Source: Planotetraspora phitsanulokensis
Lineage (GTDB): Bacteria; Actinomycetota; Actinomycetes; Streptosporangiales; Streptosporangiaceae
DNA: 64,000 bases
Assembly (NCBI RefSeq): GCF_016863295.1
Contig: NZ_BOOP01000037.1
Span: 1 to 64,000 of the forward strand
Reading direction: 5' to 3'
The notes under the pieces were generated by a model. That model searched no databases. It was not told the origin of the DNA and saw only the letters and a list, made by a program, of their open reading frames with translations. Positions 33,331 through 42,541 of the stretch are shown in pieces. Position 1 is the stretch's first letter; each line of letters opens with the position of its first letter. Position numbers and translations under genes: made by a program.

Positions 33331-34179
33331 TCACATGGCCGTGCGCGCGCTCCACAGTTCGGGGAAGACCGTCTGGTCCAGGCTGTTGTGTAGCCAGCCG
33401 ACAGCTGGCGTGTGGTAGTAGCCCGGTTTGGCGCCGAAGGTGCGCATGGTCACCGTCAGATGTACTTGCTTCCACCGGTTGAAGCGATCGGCGACCTGGG
33501 TCAGCGCCTCGCCGAGTTCCCGCAGGTCGGTAAAGGATTCGTCGTGGTAGACCTGCGCCCAAGCAGCCTCCACCTCAGGCTGGGCGACATACGGCTCGGC
33601 GAAGTCGCGGTGGATGGTGGAGTCCGGCAACGGCAGCCCTCTCCGTTGCAGCAGGGCCAGAACCTCGTCATAGAGGCTGGGCGCGCTGAGAGCGTCCTGC
33701 AGCCCCTGGTGAATCAGAGGCGTGGACCGGTGCGGCTCCAGCATCTCCGGGGACTTCTGTCCCAGCAGGAACGCCAGGTGACGGTACATGTACGAGTGAA
33801 CCGAGGATGCTTCGCCCTTGCCGAGCTGGGCCTTGATGGGGTTCCAGTCCGAGGGCGTCATGTCCGCGTAGCTCTCCCAGGTGGCCTCGAGAGCACGCAG
33901 ATGAGCCACGATACGTCTCAGAGTACGCAGGGCCGCGGGCACATCATCAGCAAGGACTTCGCGTCGCGCCCTGGAGAGCTCATGGCAGAGCAACCCGAAG
34001 TAAAGCTCCATCACCTGGGAACTAATCAGGAAAGCCATCTCATAGGCAGTTTCCGTCACCGGCCGCTGCAAGGTGTGCAGCTGCCGAACCTGGAAGTAAT
34101 CGATGTAGCGGGTGGTCCCACTCATCTCGCCTGATACGGCGGTTTCCGGACGCAGATCGCGCCATGATTGGGTGACCAT
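33331..34179 (-). CDS. Tryptophan 2,3-dioxygenase family protein
   Basis: This 282-residue all-helical haem protein of the tryptophan 2,3-dioxygenase family has TRYIDYFQVRQLHTLQ at the start, then FLISSQVMELYFGLLCHEL and SSVHSYMYRHLAFLLGQKSPEML. The C-terminal part has RWKQVHLTVTMRTFGAKPGYYHTPAVGWL, where the histidine in VHLTV fits the proximal haem ligand. The canonical GTGGSSG loop is replaced by KPGYYHTPAV, so substrate specificity may differ from tryptophan. The start ATG at 34179 is preceded by GGAAGGGGGG. Confidence 0.8.
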   Translation of the reverse strand: MVTQSWRDLRPETAVSGEMSGTTRYIDYFQVRQLHTLQRPVTETAYEMAFLISSQVMELYFGLLCHELSRARREVLADDVPAALRTLRRIVAHLRALEATWESYADMTPSDWNPIKAQLGKGEASSVHSYMYRHLAFLLGQKSPEMLEPHRSTPLIHQGLQDALSAPSLYDEVLALLQRRGLPLPDSTIHRDFAEPYVAQPEVEAAWAQVYHDESFTDLRELGEALTQVADRFNRWKQVHLTVTMRTFGAKPGYYHTPAVGWLHNSLDQTVFPELWSARTAM

Positions 34180-34544
34180 GGGATCCCCCCCTTCCGACGA
34201 GAACGTGTCTACTCGCCTGCTGCCATGGAAGGGGCAGACCATTGCGGTCCGCCGACCCCCAAAAACTCTACGTCCGGAACCGAAGAGCACTGTTCCATTG
34301 ACACAGTCCACTGACTTGAGTTGACGCAATCGCGTGTACCTGGTGACGGCAGTCTTACCGACACCTTGTCTCGGGGCCGTATCCACGGCGAGCCTCGCCC
34401 AAGGGGCAGAGATGTTGCCAGAAGCAGGGCGCTGGCCCCGACGGAGATCCGCTCACGCCGCAGTGAGGTCGAGCCGGACTGAGTCGTGGTGCGCCGGACG
34501 ATGCGGACGTCGTCGGGCAGTTCGATGGCCAGGGCGGTAGCACT

Positions 34545-34690
34545 GCAGTGCACAATGTGGATCCTGCGGGCGTGGAGGCGTTTCAGGGCGACCTTCTGCA
34601 TCTGGCCGCGGGGCCGGGGCAAACCCGTGATCGCGCACCGGCTGCCGCTCGACCAGGCCGCCGAGGCCCACCGGCTGCTAGAGGCCGGAT
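34545..34690 (+). pseudogene. C-terminal relic of a quinone-oxidoreductase-type alcohol dehydrogenase
   Basis: One plus-strand frame reads GKPVIAHRLPLDQAAEAHRLLEAG, the typical end of zinc-independent quinone oxidoreductases (family PVI-x-x-x-x-PLxxAAEAH). In a neighbouring frame upstream FQGDLLHLAAG fits the preceding helix. The rest of the gene is absent. It sits among other broken genes. Confidence 0.55.
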
Positions 34691-34692
34691 GG

Positions 34693-35160
34693 TTACCTCG
34701 GCCAGATCCTGCTGGTCGTATAGCCGGCCTCGCGTTCGGCCTCCTGGAGCCGCCGCCACTTCGCCATCGACCGGTTGATCTCCTCGCGTATGAACGCGAA
34801 GAACCGGCGGGTCTCGTCCAGCCGCCGCCCGGCAGGGGAGTCGAGACCCAACAGCGCGCTGCCCTCGTCGGCGCCGACCCTTTGGCTCTTGGGCACGGCG
34901 ACCACGTAGTTAAGGCGGCGCAGCTCCAGGAAGTGCCGGAACTTGTAGTCCTGCCCGTAGGCCTCATCAGCGGTGACCCAGGACACGGGTATCCCTGCGT
35001 CCAGGGTGCGCGCCAGCATCGCTCGGGCCAGCACCGGCTTGGTGGCGAACTCCGTGTTCTGGGGGATACCGGCCTCGGCGCAACCGGGCTTGATCATCAG
35101 TCCAGGACTTCGGCAGATACAGTTCAGCGTCGATCAACGCCCGTCCCAGCGGGGGGGCTC
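34693..35160 (-). pseudogene. IS701-type transposase remnant
   Basis: The minus strand encodes IPQNTEFATKPVLARAMLARTLDAGIPVSWVTADEAYGQDYKFRHFLE, a very typical stretch of IS701-family DDE transposases (the acidic residues in VTADEAYG are part of the catalytic core). Just upstream RALIDAELYLPKSWTDD is found in another frame, so there is a frameshift near 35090. The N-terminal third and the true C-terminus are missing. No terminal inverted repeats could be defined. Confidence 0.75.
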
Positions 35161-35394
35161 ACCTCAGACTGTCTCCTGACCAGGGGCTACACCCGGCCAC
35201 GACCCCTTTCCGGCGTATTCGGCTCCCACCCCATAAACGGACCCTTTGTCCGAGCAAGATCAAATAGGGCCGCACGGAGATCACGGAGTACTGGATCGGT
35301 TCGCAGAACTCGTTCTCACCCAAAGGCGGGTTCGGGGCACTTCTGAGAATCGTTTGTGACGGCATCCGGTGCCCTGGCGGCCCCTCAAAGGCTT

Positions 35395-36215
35395 CCCCGA
35401 GCGACGCGGACGACGTCGAGCACTACCCCTGCCCGCGCTGCCGGGCCGAACACGGGTCGCCGTGCCGCTCGCGCTCCGGAGCGGTCGCCAGCACCTACCA
35501 CACCGGCCGCTTCACCAAGGCCCCGGCTCCCCAAGCTCCTGCACGTGCCCACCCCCGCCGACCGCGGGCCCGGCCAGCCCTGGCGCCCCGGCACTCCGGT
35601 CCCGCTCGCCCTCGCGCCGGACACCCCGACCGCCGACATCCGCATCGGGTACGCGCGGTGCTCGACGCTCACCCAGGAACTCCAGTCGCAGCTTGACGCG
35701 CTCGCCAAGCACGGTATCCCGCGCGACAAGGTGTTCTCCGAGAAGATCAGCACTCGTGTACGGGTCCGCCCGCAGTTCGAGGCCGCTCTCGCCCCGGCCC
35801 GCCAGATCGAGGCCCACGCCCCGCACTGCCGGGTCATCTTCACCGTGTACGAGATGAAGCGCCTCGGCCGCGACGCCGCCGAACTCACCGCCCACGGCCT
35901 GGTCCTGCAGATGCTCGCCGGGCCCCTGCCCGGGATGTACGGCCCCAGCGGGCCGGGCCGTCTGCCGTTCGCGTTCTTCGCGGCGATGGCAGAGACCGAG
36001 CGGGAGAACATCCGCGAGTCGACGCTGTAAGGGCTCGACGCGGCGGCCCGCAAGGGCAAGCACGGCGGCCGGCCACCCGTCATCACTGACGACATGCTCC
36101 ACACCGTGCTCCGTCGCCGCGCGAACGGCGAGTCGGTCGAGCAGATCCAGCCCGACCTGATCATCCCCACCGGCAGCGCTCGGGGAAGATCGTCATGGGG
36201 CGGTCGACGGAGCCG
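35395..36215 (+). pseudogene. Serine recombinase/resolvase, inactivated
   Basis: The gene starts with a zinc-finger-like stretch YPCPRCRAEHGSPCRSRSGAVASTYHTGRF in one frame. It moves by frameshift near 35525 to a second frame with the resolvase catalytic domain (IRIGYARCSTLTQELQSQLDAL, serine in CST). MKRLGRDAAEL and FAFFAAMAETERENIRESTL follow, then an in-frame TAA at 36028. GLDAAARKGKHGGRPPVITDDMLHTVL continues after the stop. A short deletion is also apparent after AELTA. The 3' end is cut. Family members catalyse site-specific recombination on mobile elements. Confidence 0.8.
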
Positions 36216-36232
36216 TAAGGCGTGGCCAGAAT

Positions 36233-36266
36233 CTATACGACGATGATAAAAATCGACGTCGTGTAG
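36233..36266. promoter_or_regulatory. Putative TetR operator upstream of the SDR-tetR operon
   Basis: Inverted arms CTATACGACG (36233-36242) and CGTCGTGTAG (36257-36266) match in nine of ten positions around a 14-base AT-rich centre. The site is 53 bases before the SDR gene, whose operon ends with a TetR-family regulator gene, so autoregulation is likely. Confidence 0.6.
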
Positions 36267-36318
36267 AGTTTGAGGCAAGGGGGCAGTCCAGCTCCTTCGA
36301 GTCCTCTCTGGAGGAGCA

Positions 36319-37167
36319 ATGCAGAAGCAGAAGTGGCTCATCACCGGCGTCAGTACGGGCCTTGGGCGTGCCTTCGCCCAAGCTGCCTTGGCCGCCGGGC
36401 ACACTGTCGTTGGAACGGTCCGCTCCGAGGAGGACCTGCGGGCCTTCGAAGGGCTCACACCCGGGTTCGCTCACGGCCGCATCCTGGACGTGACTGACGG
36501 CGACGCCGTCTCGAATGTGATCACAGAGGTAGAGCAGAGCGTCGGCCCTTTGGATGTCGTCGTCGCCAACGCCGGTTACGGCCTGGAGGGCACCTTCGAG
36601 GAAACCCCGCTGGCCGAGGTGCGGCGGCAGTTCGAGGTCAACGTATTCGGGACGGTGGCCACGTTGCAGGCAGCACTGCCCCACATGCGCCGGCGCCGCC
36701 GCGGACACCTGATGGCCGTCACCTCCATGGGCGGGCTCATGGCCGTGCCCGGCATGTCCGCCTACTGCGGCAGCAAGTTCGCCCTGGAAGGCATCCTCGA
36801 GGCACTGGGCAAGGAGGTCGCACAGTTCGGGATCCACGTGACGGCGATCGAGCCCGGCTCCTTCCGCACCGACTGGGCCGGACGGTCCATGACACGCGCC
36901 GCGCAGTCCATCGACGACTACGACCAGCTGTTCACCCCCATCCGTGAAACGCGGCAGAAGGCAAGCGGGAACCAGCTGGGCAATCCAGCCAAGGCCGGGG
37001 ACGCCGTCGTGCACATCACGTCGGTCGACCAGCCGCCGGCCCACCTCGTCCTGGGTTCGGACGCGCTGCGACTAGTCACCGCCGCGCGCACGGCCGTGGA
37101 CGAGGACATCCGCGCATGGGAGAGGCTCTCCCGTACGACCGACTTCGCCGAAGGTGCTCAGCTCTGA
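36319..37167 (+). CDS. Short-chain dehydrogenase/reductase
   Basis: This 282-residue SDR oxidoreductase has the NAD(P) motif TGVSTGLGRAFA near residue 8, NAG in VVVANAGYG, and the catalytic Ser-Tyr-Lys set: Ser in VTSMGGLMAV and YCGSK (Tyr, Lys). The start ATG follows GGAGGAGC. It is translationally coupled (TGATG) to the TetR gene, so it is probably the regulator's target enzyme. Its substrate is unknown. Confidence 0.9.
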   Translation: MQKQKWLITGVSTGLGRAFAQAALAAGHTVVGTVRSEEDLRAFEGLTPGFAHGRILDVTDGDAVSNVITEVEQSVGPLDVVVANAGYGLEGTFEETPLAEVRRQFEVNVFGTVATLQAALPHMRRRRRGHLMAVTSMGGLMAVPGMSAYCGSKFALEGILEALGKEVAQFGIHVTAIEPGSFRTDWAGRSMTRAAQSIDDYDQLFTPIRETRQKASGNQLGNPAKAGDAVVHITSVDQPPAHLVLGSDALRLVTAARTAVDEDIRAWERLSRTTDFAEGAQL

Positions 37168-37781
37168 TGCCCGGCCACCACCCCGCGCGGAGCCGACGGC
37201 CCACCGAACGCAAGGGCGACGTCCGGGAGCGGGCCATTCTGGACACCTGCGAAGCTCTGCTGGCGCAAAAGGGCCACGACGCCATAACCGTCGGCGACAT
37301 CGCCGAGGGCGCCGGCATCACACGCGGCGCCCTGTACTTCTACTTCGGCTCCAAGCAAGAAGTGGTCACGGCACTCGTGGCCCGGACCGTCGAGCACCTG
37401 TGGGAGCGGTCCCGGGCCACTGCAAAGACCGACGAGCCGCGCCAGGCCATCGCAGCAGCCATGCAGCGCACGGTCGAGCTGTGGAACGAGCACGGCCCGG
37501 TCATGCGCACGGCGATCGACCTGTCGTTGACCGTGCCGGAGATCGGCGAGCTGTGGAGCCATACGGCTGACTTGTTCACCGAGGCCATCACCGCTGTCCT
37601 GGAACGAGCCGGCGTTCAGGCCGGCACCGAACCAGACCAGGCGTCGGCGATGGCACGCGCCCTGTGCTGGATGATCGAGCGGACTTTCTACCACGCCTCG
37701 CAGGAGGCCCGCGAGAAGTTGCAAAAGGCATCTTCGACCTGCGAACACATTTGGCTGACCAGCGCCGGCCTGACCGCCTGA
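37167..37781 (+). CDS. TetR-family transcriptional regulator
   Basis: This 204-residue regulator has a TetR-type helix-turn-helix in AILDTCEALLAQKGHDAITVGDIAEGAGITRGALYFYFGSKQEVVTALVA (about residues 25-75), followed by a variable ligand-binding part. It overlaps the SDR stop by one base. A good palindrome upstream of the SDR gene is its likely operator, giving a ligand-induced autoregulated operon. Confidence 0.9.
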   Translation: MPGHHPARSRRPTERKGDVRERAILDTCEALLAQKGHDAITVGDIAEGAGITRGALYFYFGSKQEVVTALVARTVEHLWERSRATAKTDEPRQAIAAAMQRTVELWNEHGPVMRTAIDLSLTVPEIGELWSHTADLFTEAITAVLERAGVQAGTEPDQASAMARALCWMIERTFYHASQEAREKLQKASSTCEHIWLTSAGLTA

Positions 37782-37964
37782 TACATCTGGCATGGACTGC
37801 GTGACGACGCCGATGGATGACCGTGGACACTGACGAACAGCAGTGGACGGTCTCCGCAGGTGGAGACCCTGTAAGCCCAGTTCGAACAGCTGTTGCCGTT
37901 GCCTGATAAGGAAGCGGTCCACCAGGATTTGCGGCCGCGCACGGCGACGTGTGATTCTCGGCCC

Positions 37965-38312
37965 GTGAGCAGCTCAGACGATGAGGTTTGGCCGGCCTAT
38001 CTCGAGCACACCCGCGAGCTCGCGGGACAGCTCCTTCGCGCGGACGACCCTCACGACGTTGGGCTGCAATTCATGGGCGACACGATCGAGGTCATCACCA
38101 CCGGCGAGTACGAGTACGCGGTTAGCATGTACAACTTGTGGGGTGAGCTCACCGACTGGGTGGAGCTCAAGCCAGCCGAGGAAGACCTTGCTAAAGCCGA
38201 GATGGTTCGGGCCGCCCGCGAATGGCTGGCCCTGAATCCTCGGGACAGCGACGCTGTACGCAGGTACTTCGATCACTGGCTACACGAAGTCTTCCACCAC
38301 GATCAGTCGTAG
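37965..38312 (+). CDS. Hypothetical acidic protein
   Basis: An unrecognised protein of about 115 residues, starting at GTG 37965 (ATG at 37893 is an alternative). It is acidic and helical, with DEVWPAYLEHTRELAGQLLRADDPHDVG near the start and REWLALNPRDSDAVRRYFDHWLHEVFHHDQS at the end. Composition looks natural. The neighbours give no clue to its function. Confidence 0.6.
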   Translation: MSSSDDEVWPAYLEHTRELAGQLLRADDPHDVGLQFMGDTIEVITTGEYEYAVSMYNLWGELTDWVELKPAEEDLAKAEMVRAAREWLALNPRDSDAVRRYFDHWLHEVFHHDQS

Positions 38313-38566
38313 CGTGATGCATCCGGCGGGGGCACTTTGGGGGCACATGGCACCGGAAAGTGCTGGCAAGCGATGACAACGAACGGAAGCGTCATCGCAG
38401 GTCGCTTCGGAGGTGGAGCGAAAGCATGCAGGTGGGAGGGTGCGGAATTTGTACCCGGCCTACAGGCCGACTCGTTTGGGTACCTGGTGAGACGCTTCAT
38501 AAGCGCCCGGCTTCGGGGGTTGACCGGGCGCCCTCCATCTTGCCGAGAGCCGTCGGTGCGCGCAAT
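38313..38566. other. Intergenic region, nothing recognised
   Basis: No coding or structural signal was identified here apart from the terminator that begins at 38567. Confidence 0.4.
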
Positions 38567-38599
38567 GCCCCGCTCTCCTTTCGGCGAGGAGAGCGGGGC
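38567..38599 (-). terminator. Hairpin terminator of the basic-protein gene
   Basis: Perfect 12-base arms GCCCCGCTCTCC (38567-38578) and GGAGAGCGGGGC (38588-38599) enclose a nine-base loop, seven bases beyond the stop at 38606. Confidence 0.8.
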
Positions 38600-38605
38600 G
38601 CTGCT

Positions 38606-39037
38606 TCACACCCTGGACGGCGTCTTGGTTCGCTGGGTCCGCGATGCAGGCCGGCCAGGCTTCCTGGCCGGAGCTTCCTGCTTGTCGCGGGCGGTCGCGG
38701 GCTGGGCGGTTTCGGAGACCTTCTCGAGTTCCTGGGCGGCATCTCCGCTCACCTGCTTCACGACCTTCCGGCCTCGGACCGCCAGTTCGTCATAAACCTC
38801 GTTAAGCAGAGCAGCCACGGTGTCGGTGACCTCACGCGCCGGCTCCGGCAGGTTCTCGGCGACGGTCTTGCGGGCCTTGCTCGGCAGCTCTTTCGCGGTC
38901 TCGCCAACTTCTTGACGGCGCGTGCGCAGTTGCTTGGGCACCTTGCGCAGTTTCTCGACTGCGTAGCTGGCGGCGCCAGCGAAGGCATAGAACGGCTTGG
39001 ACTCGGTGAACTGTCTGACCCTCGTGGTGAGCGCCAT
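38606..39037 (-). CDS. Lys/Arg/Ala-rich basic protein (HBHA-like tail)
   Basis: This 143-residue protein begins MALTTRVRQFTESKPFYAFAGAASYAVEKLRKVPKQL and continues as a long amphipathic helix, ending in a basic Pro/Ala/Lys tail (ARKPGRPASRTQRTKTPSRV). The start and tail resemble actinomycete heparin-binding-haemagglutinin-like or nucleoid-associated proteins. It may bind DNA or the membrane, and function is inferred only from composition. AGAAGGGG precedes the ATG at 39037. A perfect terminator follows. Confidence 0.7.
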   Translation of the reverse strand: MALTTRVRQFTESKPFYAFAGAASYAVEKLRKVPKQLRTRRQEVGETAKELPSKARKTVAENLPEPAREVTDTVAALLNEVYDELAVRGRKVVKQVSGDAAQELEKVSETAQPATARDKQEAPARKPGRPASRTQRTKTPSRV

Positions 39038-39849
39038 GGTCACCCCTTCTCTGTAATCCAGTAGGTAGGGCCGTCCGTCGAACGGATAGCCCACCGATCG
39101 GTGGCCTAGCTGGTTGGCTGGCTGGCCTGCCAATCCCTGGCCGGGCTGTCTTGCGGAACGACTCAGAGATCGATCAACGGGGCGACCGCTGATCGTGACG
39201 TCGGCCCGAATCGTGGCCACCGCGTCATCGTCGCCCCCTACCCACAGCCTCAGCGCTGCTGCCTGCAACATGTCCACCAGCAAGCCAAAAATCGGTCACG
39301 CCGACCGGCCGTACATCGCTATGTAGTTAAAGACGCGTGCCAGCCCACTCCCTTGGAGGGTGGCGGTCCGGGGACGAAGGTCATCAGGCACAGGCCCTGT
39401 AAGACACTGGGGGCAACGCGGTCCTTGATCAGGCCTTGCCCAGGCCATCGGTATCGGTAGGTGCCAAAACGGGGATCTTCGTGGCGAGCGCACGCCATTC
39501 GGGGGGAGCGGCGGGCGCTCGAGAGGAATCTGCCAGCAGGGCCCCCGCCCTCATGGAGAGAGGAGGCGGGGGCCGTTCGCGCGACCGGAGCACGGCGCGC
39601 AGGTGCCGCGCTGTGCCGTCCGATCTGGCTCTAGGCCAGATGCAGGTGGTCGCGTCGGGAGCCCTGATGTTCCGGAGCGCCGCTTGGGATGGCGACCATG
39701 GCAAGCCCGAATGCGAACTCGCTCAGCCACCGAGACCGGGTGATCGGGCGGCCCTGGAGACGGGGTCATGCCCAGCCCAGGGTCTCTCTGCTCTGTACCG
39801 ATCTCCGGTTGGGGTACCAGGACGATTGTGGGCTCACTCCCTCCGTACA
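39038..39849. other. Gene-poor region with a GC-rich hairpin
   Basis: No gene is recognised over about 800 bases. A strong hairpin with arms GGCCCCCGCC (39540-39549) and GGCGGGGGCC (39565-39574) could be a terminator left from a lost gene. Confidence 0.45.
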
Positions 39850-40242
39850 CGCCGATGATGGCCCAGCTCGGGCCGCTGCCCGCTCCGCGAAGAGGACTTC
39901 GCCCGCGTTGCCAACAGCGCTTACATCGCCTCGGTCACCAGCTCCGACGAACTGGAGCTGGCCGCGCTCAACGCCCTGTACGGCGGGAACCAGGTTGAGG
40001 ACCACGTCACTCGGTACAGCCGTACCGGCCACTACTTCTACGTACTCGCCGACGGCAACGCCGTGAACTTCCTCCATGGCGCGTCCGTGGGCGCATTCAT
40101 CTACCTCGTCTAAGCCGACATCATCGCCGCCCTCGCCCTGCTCGCCTCACGCGAGCACGACACGGGCATGCACGAGGTTCCCGCCGATATCCGACAGCAG
40201 GTTGCCACCCAGTGGCTCAGCTACTTCGATGGAGGGTCATGA
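39850..40242 (+). pseudogene. C-terminal part of an adenosylhomocysteinase-like protein with in-frame stop
   Basis: One frame reads LREEDFARVANSAYIASVTSSDELELAALNALYGGNQVEDHV and then NFLHGASVGAFIYLV before TAA at 40111. The same frame continues past the stop with ADIIAALALLASREHDTGMHEVPADIRQQVATQWL up to TGA 40240-40242, which overlaps the ATG of the NUDIX gene. Relatives probably have Gln (CAA) at the TAA, so a single substitution may have created the stop. The layout resembles the NAD-binding/C-terminal part of S-adenosylhomocysteinase-like proteins. This family call is tentative. The N-terminal part is missing. Confidence 0.5.
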
Positions 40243-40784
40243 CCAGCCACGCTGAGATCCGCGACACCGTCGCCCGATACCTGGCCCGCTTCCCCGAGGA
40301 GGCCGAGCCGCTGGCCCGGCTCACCGAGGCGCTCGACGGCAGCGGCGACCTCGCGTCCCGCTCCACGATCCCGCCGCACGTCACGTGCGGAGCGGCCGTC
40401 GTCAACGACCGTGGCCAGGTCCTGATGCTGCACCGCCGGGCCCTGGACCCGTGGCTGCTCCCAGGCGGCCACATCGAGCAGCACGACGCCAGCCTGGTCG
40501 GCGCCGCACTGCGCGAGCTCGAGGAGGAGACCAGCATCCCGTGGCAGCAGGCCGTCTCCCCGCCGGCGCTCGACACAACGCCGCTCGACATCGACGTGCA
40601 CGAGATCCCCGCCAATCCTGCCAAGGGGGAGCCGGCGCACTGGCACGCCGATCTCCGCTACGCCTTCTGGAGCCGTGACACAGATGTGCGTCTCCAGTTG
40701 GAGGAGGTGACCGCATTCGCCTGGCGCGACCCGGGCGACCTCCACACGGTCCGGCTCACAGGGAAGGTCGCCGCCTACGCGTGA
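40239..40784 (+). CDS. NUDIX hydrolase
   Basis: This 181-residue protein has a NUDIX box beginning GGHIEQHDASLVGAALRELEEETSI (GX5EX7REUXEEXGU with His/Gln replacing some usual residues). The ATG overlaps the stop of the preceding broken gene (ATGA), so it was probably the second gene of a two-gene operon. It would hydrolyse a nucleoside diphosphate linked to another moiety, substrate unknown. A terminator follows at 40800. Confidence 0.85.
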   Translation: MTSHAEIRDTVARYLARFPEEAEPLARLTEALDGSGDLASRSTIPPHVTCGAAVVNDRGQVLMLHRRALDPWLLPGGHIEQHDASLVGAALRELEEETSIPWQQAVSPPALDTTPLDIDVHEIPANPAKGEPAHWHADLRYAFWSRDTDVRLQLEEVTAFAWRDPGDLHTVRLTGKVAAYA

Positions 40785-40799
40785 CCTTCCCCCGACGGC

Positions 40800-40833
40800 G
40801 CCCCGCATCCCCGTTGGTCAGGGGGTGCGGGGC
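40800..40833. terminator. Bidirectional terminator between convergent NUDIX and XRE genes
   Basis: Arms GCCCCGCATCCCC (40800-40812) and GGGGGTGCGGGGC (40821-40833) pair at 12 of 13 positions with one G-T wobble and an eight-base loop. Confidence 0.75.
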
Positions 40834-40906
40834 GTCCGTCGTGCGGCCCCGCCCGCCCTTCTTCGGCGGCAGGGCTTCCGCGTAAGATCCGCACATCGCT
40901 TTGAAA

Positions 40907-41725
40907 TCATCCAGTCGTAGCGGCGAGCCGACCCAGCTCGGCGAGGGCATGCGCGGATGGGCTGCCGGGTTCCGCCTGACCGATGATGAAAATGTGGCCG
41001 GGAGCGCTGGTAAGGCGGAGCGTCTCAAGGTAAAGGGTCATTTCGCCGACTTGACGGTGGCGGAAGCGCATGAACACTTGAGTCCTGGTCTGGACGTCGT
41101 GGCGAGCCCACATCCGGCGGAAGTCCTCGCTTTTGCGCGAGAGCTCCTCGACCAGCTCGAGCACGAACGGGTCGTCGCGGCCGGTCCCTGCCACGGCGCG
41201 CAGGTGGGCTACGAAGTGGGAGGCCTCCCGTTCCCAGTCCACGTAGAACTCGCGTGCCGCCGGGTTGAGGAAGATCCTCCGCAGCACGTTGTCGTTGTCG
41301 TCAAACCCTTCGTGGAGAACTTTTGTCAGCCGATTCTTGGCCACGAAGTCCAACCGGCGATTCACCACGAAAGCCAGCGCGTGGTCGCATCCCTCAATGA
41401 ATCGCAGCAGGTTCGGGGAAACACAGTTGCTCCGGCCACCCGCTCCAGACGTCCGGGGCCGCGCGAGTTCGTGGAGGTGCTCACTGGCCTCAGGGTCGAG
41501 GTGCAGGACTCTCGCCAGGGCGTCAAGCACTTGGTCTGACGGGCGGCGTTCGCGCCCCTGCTCGAGCCGGGTGTAGTAGTCCATGCTGACACCAGCGAGC
41601 GAGGCCACTTCATCGCGGCGCAATCCCGGCGTCCGGCGACGGTCGCCAACGCGCACAAGCCCCACCTGGTCAGGGGTCGTGAGCTGGCGCCGAGCGCGAA
41701 GGAACTCACCTAGAGGGCTTGGCAT
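40907..41725 (-). CDS. XRE-type regulator with MmyB-like ligand domain
   Basis: This 272-residue regulator has an N-terminal helix-turn-helix (GLRRDEVASLAGVSMDYYTRLEQGRERRPSDQVLDALARVL). A C-terminal PAS-like MmyB domain follows, with the hallmark LRFIEGCDHALAFVVNRRLDFVAKNRLTKVLH and REFYVDWEREASHFVAHLRAVAG. Family members regulate adjacent dehydrogenase genes and bind fatty acids in some cases. No obvious partner gene lies divergent to it. Confidence 0.9.
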   Translation of the reverse strand: MPSPLGEFLRARRQLTTPDQVGLVRVGDRRRTPGLRRDEVASLAGVSMDYYTRLEQGRERRPSDQVLDALARVLHLDPEASEHLHELARPRTSGAGGRSNCVSPNLLRFIEGCDHALAFVVNRRLDFVAKNRLTKVLHEGFDDNDNVLRRIFLNPAAREFYVDWEREASHFVAHLRAVAGTGRDDPFVLELVEELSRKSEDFRRMWARHDVQTRTQVFMRFRHRQVGEMTLYLETLRLTSAPGHIFIIGQAEPGSPSAHALAELGRLAATTG

Positions 41726-41831
41726 GTCGACAGGGTAGAAAATCGCAGGTCAAGACCGCAAAAGGGCGGGGTTCCGGTGCAGCTCCCGCTTTGCCTAGGG
41801 CTGACCTGGCGTTTCCTAGCCTGACCGGGTG

Positions 41832-42030
41832 GTGTTAGGGATGGTCGGCCCGAACGGGTATGAGGTCGAAGCGATCAACCTTGACGGTCGGCAGCGGCTG
41901 CGGGTCTCCGGATGGTGGGCGGCCGCCGCTACCTGATCGCGTACTGCCGCACGCCTGCGGAGGTGGTGGCCGATGTCGACCTGGCGGACCTGGTCGAGGT
42001 GACGGGCCGTTGCATGAAGACCACGCTGAA
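41832..42030 (+). pseudogene. Small conserved actinomycete protein, frameshifted
   Basis: The first half (MVGPNGYEVEAINLDGRQRLRV) is in one frame. The second half (GRRYLIAYCRTPAEVVADVDLADLVEV) continues in the next frame after a shift near 41908. Together they look like a protein of about 65 residues, found here directly before a CRISPR array. Its function is unknown. Confidence 0.5.
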
Positions 42031-42039
42031 GGAATTCAT

Positions 42040-42421
42040 GTCGCGGCGCTTGTTGGCGCCGACCTTCAGGCCTTCATCGAGGCGTGTTGACGTGGTTCGT
42101 GTAGATCCGGGTGGTCTTCGATCGCGGCGTCCGTTGGCGCCGCCCTTCATCGAGGCTCGGTGTGCAGCATGGACCAGGCTATGTCCGGAGACGTCACGGC
42201 GCTCCTGGGTGCCGCCCTTCATCGAGGCTCGGTCCGCGTGCCCTTGCCGGACTTGGACACCGCTTCAGGTCGCGGCGCTCTTGGGCGCCGCCCGCATCCG
42301 CGACCTCGGCTTCTCCGGTCGCGGCGTTTCTCGGGCGCCGCCTTCATCGAGGCGGGATGTAGCCGTCGGCCCAGTACGCAGGGACGGTGTCGCGGTGCGC
42401 ACCTTGCATCCTGTTCTTCGC
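42040..42421 (+). CRISPR. Short degenerate CRISPR array (array 1, about 6 repeats)
   Basis: Five recognisable repeats begin at 42040, 42121, 42193, 42269 and 42318, with a sixth half-repeat at 42389. They share the core of the two large arrays: GTCGCGGCGC, a six-base loop, GGCGCC, then GCCCTTCATCGAGGC. The first repeat has an eight-base insertion, the fourth has lost its CTTCATC end and the last lacks it altogether. Spacers are about 36 bases. The spacer at 42354-42388 shares its 3' end with a shortened unit of array 3. No leader could be defined. Confidence 0.8.
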
Positions 42422-42541
42422 GCCGGGCTGGCCGACCTCTTCACCGACAAGCCCGGCTTCTGAAACGCTCCCCGCGAGGGCTTGCAGTCCTCGTGACGCG
42501 CCTCCAGCCCAACCTTGTTTTGGTGAGGGCGGTCGGTCGGA

